Shown piece after piece: positions 26,501-38,470 of a stretch of DNA of 64,000 nucleotides; the stretch's first letter is position 1, and every line of letters begins with the position of its first letter. Source of the stretch: Lingula anatina (Eukaryota > Brachiopoda > Lingulata > Lingulida > Lingulidae); assembly GCF_001039355.2 (NCBI RefSeq), contig NW_019775569.1, positions 814,712 through 878,711 on the forward strand, given 5' to 3'. The notes below the pieces were generated by a model that was not told the DNA's origin, made no database searches, and saw only the letters and a program-made list of their open reading frames with translations. The position numbers and the translations under genes are program-made.

Positions 26501-27210
26501 TAAGGTAAAGCTTATGTGAATGCTTCTTATGTTGATATAGATGCCATATTTGAAATATCTGTAGATAAGTTTGCGGGGAGTGTTTTTTTTTATGGTTTAC
26601 TTCCATTCTTCAAGGTATTCGATGGAACTAAACTCGAGGCTGGCGGTCATGGCTTTGACAATGATGACGTTAATATGAGGACCATTTTCCTTGCCGAGGG
26701 ACCATCTTTTAAGAAGAATCTAATAGTTGACCCATTTGAATCCGTGCAGCTTTACGAACTGATGTGCCACGTAATAGGTAACTTTTACCAGTTGATACTA
26801 AAGCGGCTCAATTTGAGCATCTTCAATGTCTTGGTGTTTTTACTTTACAGTCAACGCATAGTGAGCGGCGTTTTAGTTTGTGGCACTCTATGAAACGCAT
26901 TTTGATCCTTTCTTTGACATGCCAAATATCAAATCTATTTTCTTCAGTCACTCTGATTACAGTGTTTAAATTCATGATGCGATTCACCGATACTGTGTTT
27001 TTTATTTTGGTCGAAACTTACTACGTGCCTTTCGCAAATAAGATATTTCTCTGTTTCATTAAAGGCTTAAATCCAGCTCCAAACAACGGGTCCCTTGAGG
27101 TGCTGCGTTCCATGCTCTTAGACAGCGAGACAAATGCCGCAGTTTTGGCTGGCACAGCAAACGCACTGGCTGGGTTCATCGCATGTGGGTTAATTTGGAT
27201 ACTGCATTAA
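23600..27210 (+). CDS. ENPP7: ENPP7-like ectonucleotide pyrophosphatase/phosphodiesterase (frameshifted)
   Basis: Six coding exons: 23600-23840, 24193-24335, 24590-24822, 25427-25795, 26615-26777 and 27065-27210, about 431 codons if one base is allowed for. The product has an N-terminal signal peptide, metal ligand D35 in LLVSFDGF, nucleophile T69 in AFPTLTLPAHHT, then EPDHVGH, TSDHGM and AGGHGFDN carrying the other metal-binding residues, and a hydrophobic C-terminus (TM or GPI signal). The motifs PSFKKNLIVDPFESVQLYELMC and NPAPNNGSLEVLRSMLL favour ENPP7 (alkaline sphingomyelinase/phosphodiesterase) over ENPP4/5, though substrate is inferred. Exon 2 changes frame at about 24306-24311. One base is missing before the conserved IWVTARLQG, and the exon 1-3 phases agree only if it is counted. 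This may be an assembly error, an allele or a true lesion. Confidence 0.88.
25934..26250 (-). mobile_element. TA-flanked MITE copy in ENPP7-like intron 4
   Basis: The left end AAGGGATAACAAATCT and the reverse complement of the right end (AAGGGATAATAACTCT) form terminal inverted repeats, flanked by TA at 25932-25933 and 26251-26252. The 317-bp body is similar, in inverted orientation, to 27990-28316: shared stretches include GGGATAAACGACGATTT and TAATCTCTTAAGA-like words. There is no coding capacity. TIR and TA target suggest a Tc1/mariner-mobilised family. Confidence 0.7.
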
Positions 27211-27942
27211 GCTACAGGGTTTTCATTACCATTCTTATTTATTTCTATACAAGTCCATTTTTACAATGACTTTTACCTAACGACATTTATTCTATAACTC
27301 TGGTACCATATCAATTCAAAAATAGATTTACACAAAGGTTGACATTTAGACAGTATCATCATCAATCTCCCTGTTCTCCATTCTCTCTCTTTTTTTTTTA
27401 TCTCCCCGAGGTTTCAGCTGTAGCATCATGCTACCCAGAGTTACAGAGAGTTCATTGCCAACAAACCTCTTTTATCAGAATGCAGTTAATGCAAACGTCA
27501 GATTCACGTTAATAACAGAGAATAATGTTCAATAATTTTTGCCTTATTCACGTTGTAATGGATGTCTCCAGCTGAAGATCTTCAGTAAGCTAGGCTAGGC
27601 TACTAACTGATAACCTGACCTGCCAGGACAAGGAAACTGCAACTCGAGACACGTTTTTTGTCATAGAAATCTTTTCAATTAACGTTCAATAATCTCATTT
27701 CTGCGACTGCGCTACATGTGCGACAAATGTCAAAGTACTTTAATTTGATACCTTTATACATTTAACGTCTGTTTGGTTATAAAATTGATTTTAGTTGGCA
27801 AGATTCAATATTCATTTTCTTTAGCGAAGCAGAAACTCCCCAGTGCCACACAACATGCAGTTAGAATGCTAATTTGACACGAATTCATGTATCTGAATTT
27901 TTCGAATGGTTAAGAATATACTTCTTTACTCCCTACAACTCA

Positions 27943-28485
27943 TGCACGAGACGCTCTAGTAAGTCGATTATATTGATTAATACTCTTTAAAGGCATAACA
28001 ACTGTTCGCTTTGGAAAGAAAAACAGATTTTCCTGGGATAAACGACGATTTTCACATATTTACCAATTGTTAATGAATCCATCCCTATATTCAAAGTTAG
28101 TCAATGTTTGGGTTTTTGTAATAATCTCTTAAGAAATTTTAACGGAGGTATAGTCATTCAAGTAGGTCCACGTAGTCTGATGACGAGCATAAACTACAGA
28201 ATGATTGCGATAACCCCTGCTTTGGTGACAAAATGGAAAAAATCATATTTCTATTAGATGTTTGCAATGTATTTATCGTGCAATATGAATATCATAAGAA
28301 GAGCTGTTATCCCTCTTACATTATTATCAGAAGTGATATATATATATATATATATATATATGCACGAGACGCTCTAGTAAGTCGATTATATTGATTAATA
28401 CTCTTTAAAGGCATAACAACTGTTCGCTTTGGAAAGAAAAACAGATTTTCCTGGGATAAACGACGATTTTCACATATTTACCAAT
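27943..28485 (+). repeat. Exact 125-bp direct duplication, second copy inside (TA)n
   Basis: 27943-28067 and 28361-28485 are identical over 125 bases. The first spans the left flank and left part of the MITE at 27990. The second sits between TA arrays (about 28338-28361 and 28484-28495). Identity implies a recent event. Confidence 0.9.
27990..28316 (+). mobile_element. TA-flanked MITE copy downstream of the ENPP7-like gene
   Basis: The ends AAGGCATAACAACT and AGCTGTTATCCCTCT are imperfect inverted repeats flanked by TA at 27988-27989 and 28317-28318. The 327-bp body aligns with the reverse complement of 25934-26250. It is the second member of the same family. Confidence 0.7.
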
Positions 28486-29058
28486 ATATATATATCAATT
28501 AACATATAGTCCTGCGTGTATTAAAGGCTCTTTATTTTGTGCAGTTTTATTATTCTGGTCTAAATTCAATATGTTATTTTGATCTATTATTCCTTGAATT
28601 TGACAGACTTAGTGACCGTGCGTGCGAGCCATAATTACAGTAATCCAAAACAATTTTTTTTCACGAAATACGGTATACCTGCTTGATGAGATACACCAAA
28701 ACGCTGAAATATCTGTAGGACTTATACTCAATTTAAAAAAAATGACTTAATTGACTTATTCTTTTTAAAAAACAGAAAGAGTAAATTGACTGTTTTATAG
28801 ACGAAAGTTAAACCGCGAGGTGATTCATTCTATCATTTTCATCGATTTTACTATAACTGACATTTATTTCTAAATGAAATAATCACCTGTCCTTCTTCGT
28901 CTGTCACAGAATTTTCTTTGTTCGGATTCAACGACATCAAATCGGTAATGATTGTTCAGCGGTCGTATTCTTTTGCTTTCTCGGTGTCAAACCGGGTTCA
29001 TGACCGTTTCTTCTACAGATGCCCTTTGTGCTGATTTGATGTAAATTGCAGTTAATTT

Positions 29059-32000
29059 TTATCATTTCGTTTCTGTGACAGTTGCCATTTTGTATTACAA
29101 TTTCTGAAGAGCATACGAATAAATAAAGATGAATATGAAGACCATCTGAGATGCAAATTGCTCTTTCAGACATCCACCTACAACACGCAAGCCAAGAAAG
29201 GTAATGTGATTGTTATGCGAATGTGCTTTTAATGTGGTAATATTAAATTACAAGACGTACGATTATTTAACGCAGATTTGACAGTGAAGTAATGAAGTAA
29301 TTTGTCCAATTAACAGACTTGATTACGAAACATGATTGTGACAATCGGTGAAATGAAATATGATGCGTAAGGAAGGTATATTGAGGAACTGTATATACAG
29401 GTATGCACAGTTTATTTAACACGTAGCGGCGGCATAGAGTCTACTACGTTGGTCTGAAGAAGACCTACTTGAGGAAGATTAACGAAGTCCATAACCCGGC
29501 ATTCAGGGATTGATTTCCTGAATTGTGAATCTGTACGGAAATGGGTATACTGAAGAATGGGGAGGATAAAGCTTTAGCTTGCGTTTTGTCCAATACCAAA
29601 GAATATTTGAATACCCGCTGTACCCGCTTGAAAAGCTACTGAAACCAAGAGATATAGTTAATAAGGTAAGCAATAAGTAAGCCTCACATTTATTACCATA
29701 AGGTACGTTACTGGTAAGTAAGTGACAAAGGAAAGGGGGTGAGAATGTGAGGGATATCAAGCAAACAGAAATGATCTCATACTATCTTTGCATCATATGT
29801 GGAATACTATCACTGCACAAACGTCACAGAAGTTTTTGATTGCACACACAGGCGCGTCTACCAAATGTGGCTTTGGTTTTATTTCTATGGTTAGCTTATA
29901 AATTCGTTATACAATCACTAATATGAACAATCCTTTAAGAAGTTGAATAAAAGACATTGGTTCATGACATGATTTTCTGTATCACAACGCATTGCATTAG
30001 GAGTGATACTTTTTAGTTGCTAGGGGAGTATATTTAATAATGGATATAATAAAAAAAAGTGCATTCTCGCAGTTCACAATCTCATTACAATGCATTACTT
30101 TGAAAATCCGTTGGAAATCCCTTTGATTGACAGTGGAGGAAACCATTGCGCTAAGCTTGGGAAAATGTAGTTCAAGTACACTCGTGACAAAAAAATCTCG
30201 CTAAATGTTAATTACCATGTTGTGTTGTTTTGGACCAACGAATCATGATAGGTTATCTCATCTAAAGCATAATTAGCATTCGGATAGTCTAAACAGTGAA
30301 CGTGAGAAGACTTAATGCGTTAAAAAGATGATTGGCTTATCCAAAATTTGAATTTGCGGCAATGTTATACTGCGTTATGCTAACAAAAAAGCAGAGTATT
30401 TCTATTATATTTGCATATTTTAAAAAAAGTTTAGCTTCTTATTTAACGGGTATGTCTTTATAACTGGTATTCTCTTTGAGAGAAAACTTGTTACATATTA
30501 ATTTATAAGCATACCAAAAGCACAATAAAGCAATATGATACATCATCCAGTGATTCATATTTGGCTGAGCGTTATGATATTTGGTCGAGAAGAATAGAAT
30601 AGAATAGTAATAATCACCAGGTCTTCAAAGACCTCTGTGATTTATAAAAAAAACTACGCAAATCATAAATTCTCAGTTTCGTTGTTTTAGATGAGTAGTA
30701 GGAGGCTACTTTGGCGTAACAAAGGAAATGACGTTAAATGACGTAAAACCCTTTGTTTTAATGACGTAACAGGACAAAGAAAAATTATAGCGTACAATGG
30801 GACATGACGTAACAAGTAAACAAATATGTTTATGTTTGTATTGCCATGGTAACGGAATTTTGTTGTGACAAAATGATGATGTCGCTGGACATGTGGGACG
30901 TTTGTTTATGTTTTGCTATGACGTCACAGGGCAAGTCTGATCATGTTAATTTCAATTCTTTAATGCATATTTATTAATAGATACAAAATAAAGTAAAGCA
31001 AAACAACATAGAATTGTATACATAATTTTTATTGAAATAAACACACACACACACACACACANCTTATCATTTCGTTTCTGTGACAGTTGCCATTTTGTAT
31101 TACAATTTCTGAAAAGCATACGAATAAATAAAGATGAATATGAAGACCATCTGAGATGCAAATTGCTCTTTCAGACATCCACCTACAACACGCAAGCCAA
31201 GAAAGGTAATGTGATTGTTATGCGAATGTGCTTTTAATGTGGTAATATTAAATTACAAGACGTACGATTATTTAACGCAGATTTGACAGTGAAGTAATGA
31301 AGTAATTTGTCCACTTAACAGACTTGATTACGAAACATGATTGTGACAATCGGTGAAATGAAATATGATGCGTAAGGAAGGTATATTGAGGAACTATATA
31401 CAGGTATGCACAGTTTATTTAACACGTAGCGGCGGCATAGAGTCTACGTTGGTCTGAAGAAGACCTACTTGAGGGAGATTAACGAAGTCCATAACCCGGC
31501 ATTCAGGGATTGATTTCCTGAATTGTGAATCTGTACGGAAATGGGTATACTGAAGAATGGGGAGGATAAAGCTTTAGCTTGCGTTTTGTCCAATACCAAA
31601 GAATATTTGAATACCCGCTGTACCCGCTTGAAAAGCTACTGAAACCAAGAGATATAGTTAATAAGGTAAGCAATAAGTAAGCCTCACATTTATTACCATA
31701 AGGTTACTGGTAAGTAAGTGACAAAGGAAAGGGGGTGAGAATGTGAGGGATATCAAGCAAACAGAAATGATCTCATACTATCTTTGCATCATATGTGGAA
31801 TTCTATCACTGCACAAACGTCACAGAAGTTTTTGATTGCACACACAGGCGCGTCTACCAAATGTGGCTTTGGTTTTATTTCTATGGTTAGCTTATAAATT
31901 CGTTATACAATCACTAATATGAACAATCCTTTAAGAAGTTGAATAAAAGACATTGGTTCATGACATGATTTTTTGTATCACTACGCATTGCATTAGGAGT

Positions 32001-32675
32001 GATACTTTTTAGTTGCTAGGGGAGTATATTTAGTAATGGATATAATAAAAAAAAGTGCATTCTCGCAGTTCACAATCTCATTACAATGCATTACTTTGAA
32101 AATCCGTTGGAAATCCCTTTGATTGACAGTGGAGGAAACCATTGCGCTAAGCTTGGGAAAATGTAGTTCAAGTACACTCGTGACAAAAAATCTCGCTAAA
32201 TGTTAATTACCATGTTGTGTTGTTTTGGACCAACGAATCATGATAGGTTATCTCATCTAAAGCATAATTAGCATTCGGATAGTCTAAACAGTGAACGTGA
32301 GAAGACTTAATGCGTTAAAAAGATGATTGGCTTATCCAAAATTTGAATTTGCGGCAATGTTATATTGCGTTATGCTAACAAAAAAGCAGAGAATTTCTAT
32401 TATATTTGCATATTTTAAAAAAAAGTTCAGCTTTTTATTTAACGGGTATGTCTTTATAACTGGTATTCTCTTTTAGAGAAAACTTGTTACATATTAATTT
32501 ATAAGCATACCAAAAGAACAATAAAACAATATGATACATCATCCAGTGATTGATATTTGGTCGAGAAGAATAGAATAGAATAGAATAGTAATAATCACCA
32601 GGTCTTCAAAGACCTCTGTGATTTATAAAAAAAACTACGCAAATCATAAATTCTCAGTTTCGTTGTTTTAGATGA
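29059..32675 (+). repeat. Near-identical 1.6-kb direct duplication with N junction
   Basis: Copy A (29059-30694) and copy B (31064-32675) match closely along their whole length, differing by scattered single-base changes and small indels such as a CTACTACGTT/CTACGTT length change. They are separated by 367 bp present only once (30695-31061), which ends in a CA run and N at 31062. The pattern fits two overlapping haplotype contigs joined in series. Confidence 0.9.
30729..30926 (+). promoter_or_regulatory. Cluster of five TGACGT (CRE/ATF-like) words
   Basis: TGACGT occurs at 30729-30734, 30739-30744, 30762-30767 and 30805-30810, and as the full palindrome TGACGTCA at 30919-30926. All are on the same strand and within the 367-bp block found in only one of the two duplicated copies. 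CREB/ATF and bZIP factors bind this motif. Whether this is an enhancer or a decayed repeat of a TGACGTAAC unit is unknown. Confidence 0.4.
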
Positions 32676-35600
32676 ACCCATCAATATATCAAAACTGTTT
32701 ATCAAATCACAGACAGTAAAACGTGGAATAAAAAAATATCCTAACCCGTGCTGAAATGAACAGCATGCAACAAGCAAAAAATAGGACAGTTGATGCACTG
32801 ATATTAACTTTAAATTATTCTATCAAGCTAGTTCCTCTGTTCCAAAGGGTAAGAAATTTAACTTAAGGTCACTGGATTATTTGACTCTATCTAAGAATCG
32901 ATAGGGACATGGTTGCCTAATGCAGTAAAGTCATTTACTAATAAGGCAATCAGTAGGTTTCTCGTTCTCCTAAGGACCAAAAATAAGAGAAAGATAGCGT
33001 AGGAGGGACTTTTCTGTGGCATAAAACTGAACATTATTCAGATTCCACTGAAAACATCCGTTCTCTAGGGAGGCCATCTATTTCTCAGAAATACGATGTC
33101 GAAATAGTTCACATAAAAATATTATTTCATGATATTTCGCCTGTACAATGCACTCTTGAAACAGACAAACCGACAAGGTTGCACTATGAACAGATAAGCA
33201 ATTATTTAACAGGAAATGTCTGGAATACAATGTGAAGAGATTGTAGAGACGTTGGTAGTTTATTACTTATTGTTGGGGGAAAACAATGACGATGAAAAAA
33301 AGATGTAGGCTGCGTCTGGCAGATAACATTGAAAGGTCACGTTCCTTTCAAATAAAAGCCTCTGCTCCTGGGAAATGGCCTTTTCTTTTCAACACGCAAC
33401 GTTAATTTTCTTCTAAGGAAATGAACTTGTTTAAGGCATCTCTTGTGAGTTTTTGTTCAAAGTTGAATTTTGGTTCGTCTCAGAGTTGGGAAGGCGGTTG
33501 CATTAGAATCAGACATAGAGGAAGACTTACGCGAGGAAGGCTTTACCGAAAATCAGGTATTGAGCATGTTTTAAATTGAAACCCGTTTAAACCAATTGCA
33601 AATACAATAGTACTGCTATGTGGACATCTAATTTTTGCTTTTTGTATATAAATTCATAGTGTTAAAAATTAATATGTCTTAGATTAATCGCAATTCTGGG
33701 TGGGTGTGCGTACTTTAAGGTTTGGAGAATTGTGTTTGCCGTGGCTGCAGGCGGACATGTCTCTTTATGTAATTACCTTACCGTGAGCTTTCATAGCGTG
33801 ATGTCAAAAACCCCATCGCGTGTTTGCAATCTCAAAAGCATTTACTATGCATAGATGAAACGTATTTTCCTTTTGGCACTTCCTTTGAAAAAAAGATCTA
33901 AAATGATTACTCTTTCACAGCTCCATATTTCAACTCGATTTCTTGGCCTTTGTGAATTGATTTGCGCTTGAGAAAAAGTATTGATCTTCATCAAATCAAA
34001 TTATTCCGGATATATTAGAAGAGGAAAGTTCTTTTGAAACTATGGTTCAAGTTCGGGGTAAACCATTAGAAAGCTGTGCTTTCTAAGGAAATAAGCATCA
34101 AGAATAATGACCGTGCTTTGTTTGAAATTAGATTGGGCAATTCCGAAATCGATTGGAAATAAAGGAAATAAATAAGCAAGACTTTACTATTAAACAGTTT
34201 GGAAAGACTCACTCGCCAGGTCAGCAACCATCGAGTTCAATTGCATAATGCAAAGTGTGTCGTTGATTTCCACAGTGGTTAGGATTTAATAATGATTTTT
34301 GATACTCTCTTGGGTCATTGTAATAGAACATAATCTCGACTCAATTACCTAGTTTTGCTTGGTATTCTTGGCTATTGATGCATCAGGAAGCCTGTCTGCA
34401 TGTCAATGCGAAATCGCACGTAACTGACTTTTTGACTTAATAAAGATTGGATCTACATGGAGCGTAATTGAAATTAGCTTTCATATATCTTTCTTTTGAA
34501 GTGATTGGATTATAGTTTGATATTGACTGCAATATTCAATCTTTTTTTTTTGTAATTAGTTTAGTGGGTGAATTATTTTATTGAAAATTATATTAGTAAA
34601 AAAAAAAGCGGCAAATGCATTAACATGCTGATTTTTCTTGGTGTGAGGCACAAATTCAAGCAGCAGGTAACAATGGGAAATTAAGAAAATTTAAATGGAC
34701 GACGCACGCGCCAATTAAAGTATGGTCAATAGTTTTTTGCATTCTTTCATAACATCTTAATAGCCTACTATGTATGAATAATTCCTCCATGACTCATTCA
34801 TTTGTATCATAATCGAATTATAACATAATGAATTGCTTTTTTTACTGACACCGATTTGCCACCAAGAATTAACTTAAATTTGATGTCTTATTACTCATTT
34901 TAAACCTGATTAGTTCTCTGTTGATATTTCATATAGCTGCATTAATAGCATTTGGTTGGCTTGTTATTATACGTGTAGTATTATTATGTATTAATTTCTT
35001 TTTTTATAGGTAAATATTTTTCAAAATTTTACAAGGCTACTTTGCTGTCAGCAATTTCGTGATTTCTTAAATTACAACATTAAAAGTTGTTAGTTTGTCA
35101 TTTTAAAGACATTTGTACTTTGATTAATACACAGAGTACGAATTCAGAATATATATAGTTAAATATTATCATATGAATGATACTCATGTACGGTAAATCA
35201 TTTGCATTTTAATATATAATTTTAAGTTTCAGCAAAGATGGAGGGAAAAAAGGCCCCCCAATAAATTCTATTTATTCTGCTTTTCTTTTTTAAAAAAGAG
35301 AAAGGGCTATTGCAATGTACGAATCACTACATTATATCCGGCATTTTTTGTTTTTATCGGTAACGATGCTTTTGAGTTAAACTTAAAAGTTTCCTGCTAA
35401 AGTACGCCCCCGCATGAGGTTTTACGGTGTCAACTACGCATATGTTTAGGGCTTGATCTATCCTTTATTAGACAAAGCAGAGACATCAACAGCAATGTGT
35501 ATAGACGGCTCGTTTGCAGAAAAACTCGATACTATTAGCTATATAACACTAGTACATGAACAACATAGGAAGGACCGTGAACTTATTTGTTGATAAAATG

Positions 35601-36094
35601 ACCACTTAAAATTGACGGAGAGGAAAGCTGGAACAGTACTGTCACCAAGAACAAGAAATATAGTGCAAACCACATCAGATGTAGGTAACCTTGGAACTGT
35701 GTGCACTGATAGCATTAAATAATAATAGCCAACATACTAATATGGGCAAATGCACAATTTTCATTTTTATCGCAAGTCTCTAAGCAGTTAATATACAAAT
35801 GATGCTGGTTGCCATTGATGGGTGAATAATAGATACGTCATTATCCTCATTGCTTTACAGCTCGTAGTAGCCAGGCACAGATCATGAATTGCATCTATAT
35901 GCAATATGCACATTTAACAGCAAAATATTGTGCCGAACATTCAGGGAGACAGGCGCAATCTGGCAGACTTCATTTCGACGCTAGTATGCCATGAAAAATG
36001 ACCTTGTGATGTCAAAAGACAATATATCTCGGAGTTAACTGCAGTTAACTGTCCCTGACGGCCCATCTGAGCTATGGGTTAGCACTAGCAAGAA

Positions 36095-36530
36095 CATGGT
36101 ATGTGTACACTGGACCTGGATAGGTTCAAAAACATGGAACCGCTGGAGTATAAAATATGTTTAAAACCATGCTAGGTAACAACGTGGCTTTAAAATGAAC
36201 AAGAACGTGGTAGGTGTGACAACGGAGTTATTTAAAGGCATAAGATCATATTAGATACATGTAACAACGGGACCTTGGTAGGTACAGGAACATGGCAGAC
36301 GCAACTGGCACTATGAACGTTCACGATATGATAGTGATACCAATATGAAACAGTAGGGCTTTGGCGATACATTGGTAGGGTTGTTATTTTAGGGACCATT
36401 GGAAGCATAAATGGGTCCATGGTAAAGAACGTGGCAGTTGTCAAAAGGCACATGGTACAACGTGGTAGATGCCAATGGGCACATGGTACGATGCTTTTTG
36501 GTGCCAATGGGAACATGGTACAGGGCATAA
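36095..36530 (+). repeat. Degenerate minisatellite built on GAACATGGTAC
   Basis: Words such as AACATGGTA, GGTAGGTG/GGTAGATG, GCCAATGGG and CACATGGTAC recur roughly every 30 bases, best preserved in 36440-36525. The 102-aa open frame on the - strand here (Met/Pro-rich) is an artefact of the repeat. Confidence 0.6.
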
Positions 36531-38129
36531 AACCAAACACAAAAGTAGTAAATGTTCTTCAGGGGCTCTTGCTACCAGAAAGATTACGTTGTTAAGTCAA
36601 ATTTGAATACAACATACGTGGAGTAAATTTCGAGATTTATATACATATATGTCGGGTATTGTTTTTTGGTAAATTATATTTATGTAGAATGCAAGTAGGC
36701 TTTCTCTAGGTCTTCTTGTATAAAATGCGTTTAGGACTTTAGTCGTACCTTTACTTTCTAGGATGAACTGCATTGATTTGAATTTTAGATGTTTTTTATT
36801 TAAAAAACATTACTTGTTTTATACGGCAAAACAAGAATGACTGATGGCACACGCAAATAGAGACAAGTCAAAACTGTTTTCTCGATGCTCAATTACTAGT
36901 ATTGTATAAACACGCATGGTTAAGTCTTCTGTTAATGGTACAATTAATTTTATAATATTACATCTATCTATAATGGACGTACGCATACTCCTTTTTATTA
37001 ATTTTTTTTATTAATTTTTTGTAATGGGCCGGCAAAATCCAGGAGTGATAATAATGGTAATTTTCCTGGATAATATATATCGGTTTGCCTCCTTGACCAT
37101 ATCATAAATTGTCTATTTAACATACAAGAGGAGCCATACTCTGGCAGGTCAATCACCATCAGTCATTCTTATTCCTTCGAAAGAATATAGACCAATACCT
37201 CATATAAAATTGAATTTCGTCGTCTCTCGGAGAATGGCTTTATCGACATTGTTCGCGTAAAAGTTAATATGCACAAAGCAATTAGACCCATAGGAATTCC
37301 ACGCCACTAGCCACAATCCTAGCTTCATTTCCCCGGCAACCTTACATCTTCGTTCCAGCCTATGTGTAGTGAAATTGGACCTTTATTTGATGTTTTTCGA
37401 CGTTGTTTAATGAATCACCCTCTGACAAGATAAAATAGCTGTCATAGTTTTTATACCGCTTTGCATGTGTGGAATATGACTCCGCTACAATCTTCAGTAC
37501 AGTGCCAGTTTTTTTATAAGCCGATGAATTTGGTTTAATCGATCTTTTGGAATCATTGGATTCGGATGCATTTGGTTCTCATCAGCTTCTTTTTTCAGCT
37601 TTGGGTATACAGTATATGTAAGGCAGTACATGTTGGCAGTTCCTTGTATCAATCACAACGCGTTTGAAAGGTTGTTTGTATCCCTTTATTACAATCACGT
37701 CTCTGTTGGGTACAAAGGGTATCGATTCACGCACTGATTCTGAGCAAATTGACTTCATCGCGATGCCCGCTCTCTAAGAGGATATCAGTGGCAATCAATC
37801 ATGTCACTGTGAAGATTGTCATAAGCAATTCTCAGCGGTTTCCAAGAGATTAAAACTTAAAAACTATTGGATGAAAGATATTAGGCGGACGGCATAATAT
37901 GTAAAACAGGATCTTGGCACTGCAAGGTTTGAAGATCTTTGGAGAATCCCTGGCAATTTCCTGCACTGATCACTGAGACATCAAATGCTCTTAGTAGTCT
38001 GTGTGGTCACCTTATAGGTTGACGCGAAGCCGTCTCCAGCAGCGCAGTGAAGTGTTATCTGAGGTTTGTAAGCTGAAGGTAATAGCCTCATATTACTAGT
38101 GAGAAGACAATTAAACAGATGCACAGAGA

Positions 38130-38470
38130 AACCTGCAAGCAAGCAAACACACCTCTCGTGGCTGTGTACTTCAATAAGAAGAGCTGGTTAATCAACGTAT
38201 TTGCAGGCGACACGTGCGTGTACATAGCCTGCATAACATACACCACTTTATTGCAGAAGGTTCTCATGGCTTAAGTACCTCATAAGGATGACTAAACACA
38301 CTAATATATTTGCAAGCAACACGTTATGGAAGCAAACTATCTGGTTAAGCACTTCATTAGGGATGACAACGACTTAGGCATGCATCATAATATTGCAGCG
38401 AATTTAGACTTGTATTGGCTTTTGTACTTCAATGATGATAAAACCCTGCCAGTATGGTGTTAAGTGATGG
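38130..38470 (+). repeat. Degenerate long-unit tandem repeat
   Basis: Loosely repeated phrases (TTAAGTACCTCATAAGGATGAC and TTAAGCACTTCATTAGGGATGAC; TATTTGCAAGCAACACG and TATTTGCAGGCGACACG) recur with a period of about 70-90 bases. It is strongly diverged. Confidence 0.5.

Noticed and set aside
33421-33579. 52-aa Arg-rich open frame containing a possible acceptor (CAG at about 33484) and donor (CAG|GTATTG)
   Set aside because: It could be a 5' exon of RASL10, but nothing links it to that gene, the encoded peptide is low complexity, and the two candidate frames disagree.
36232-36540. 102-aa Met/Pro-rich minus-strand frame
   Set aside because: Its composition is explained by the underlying minisatellite.
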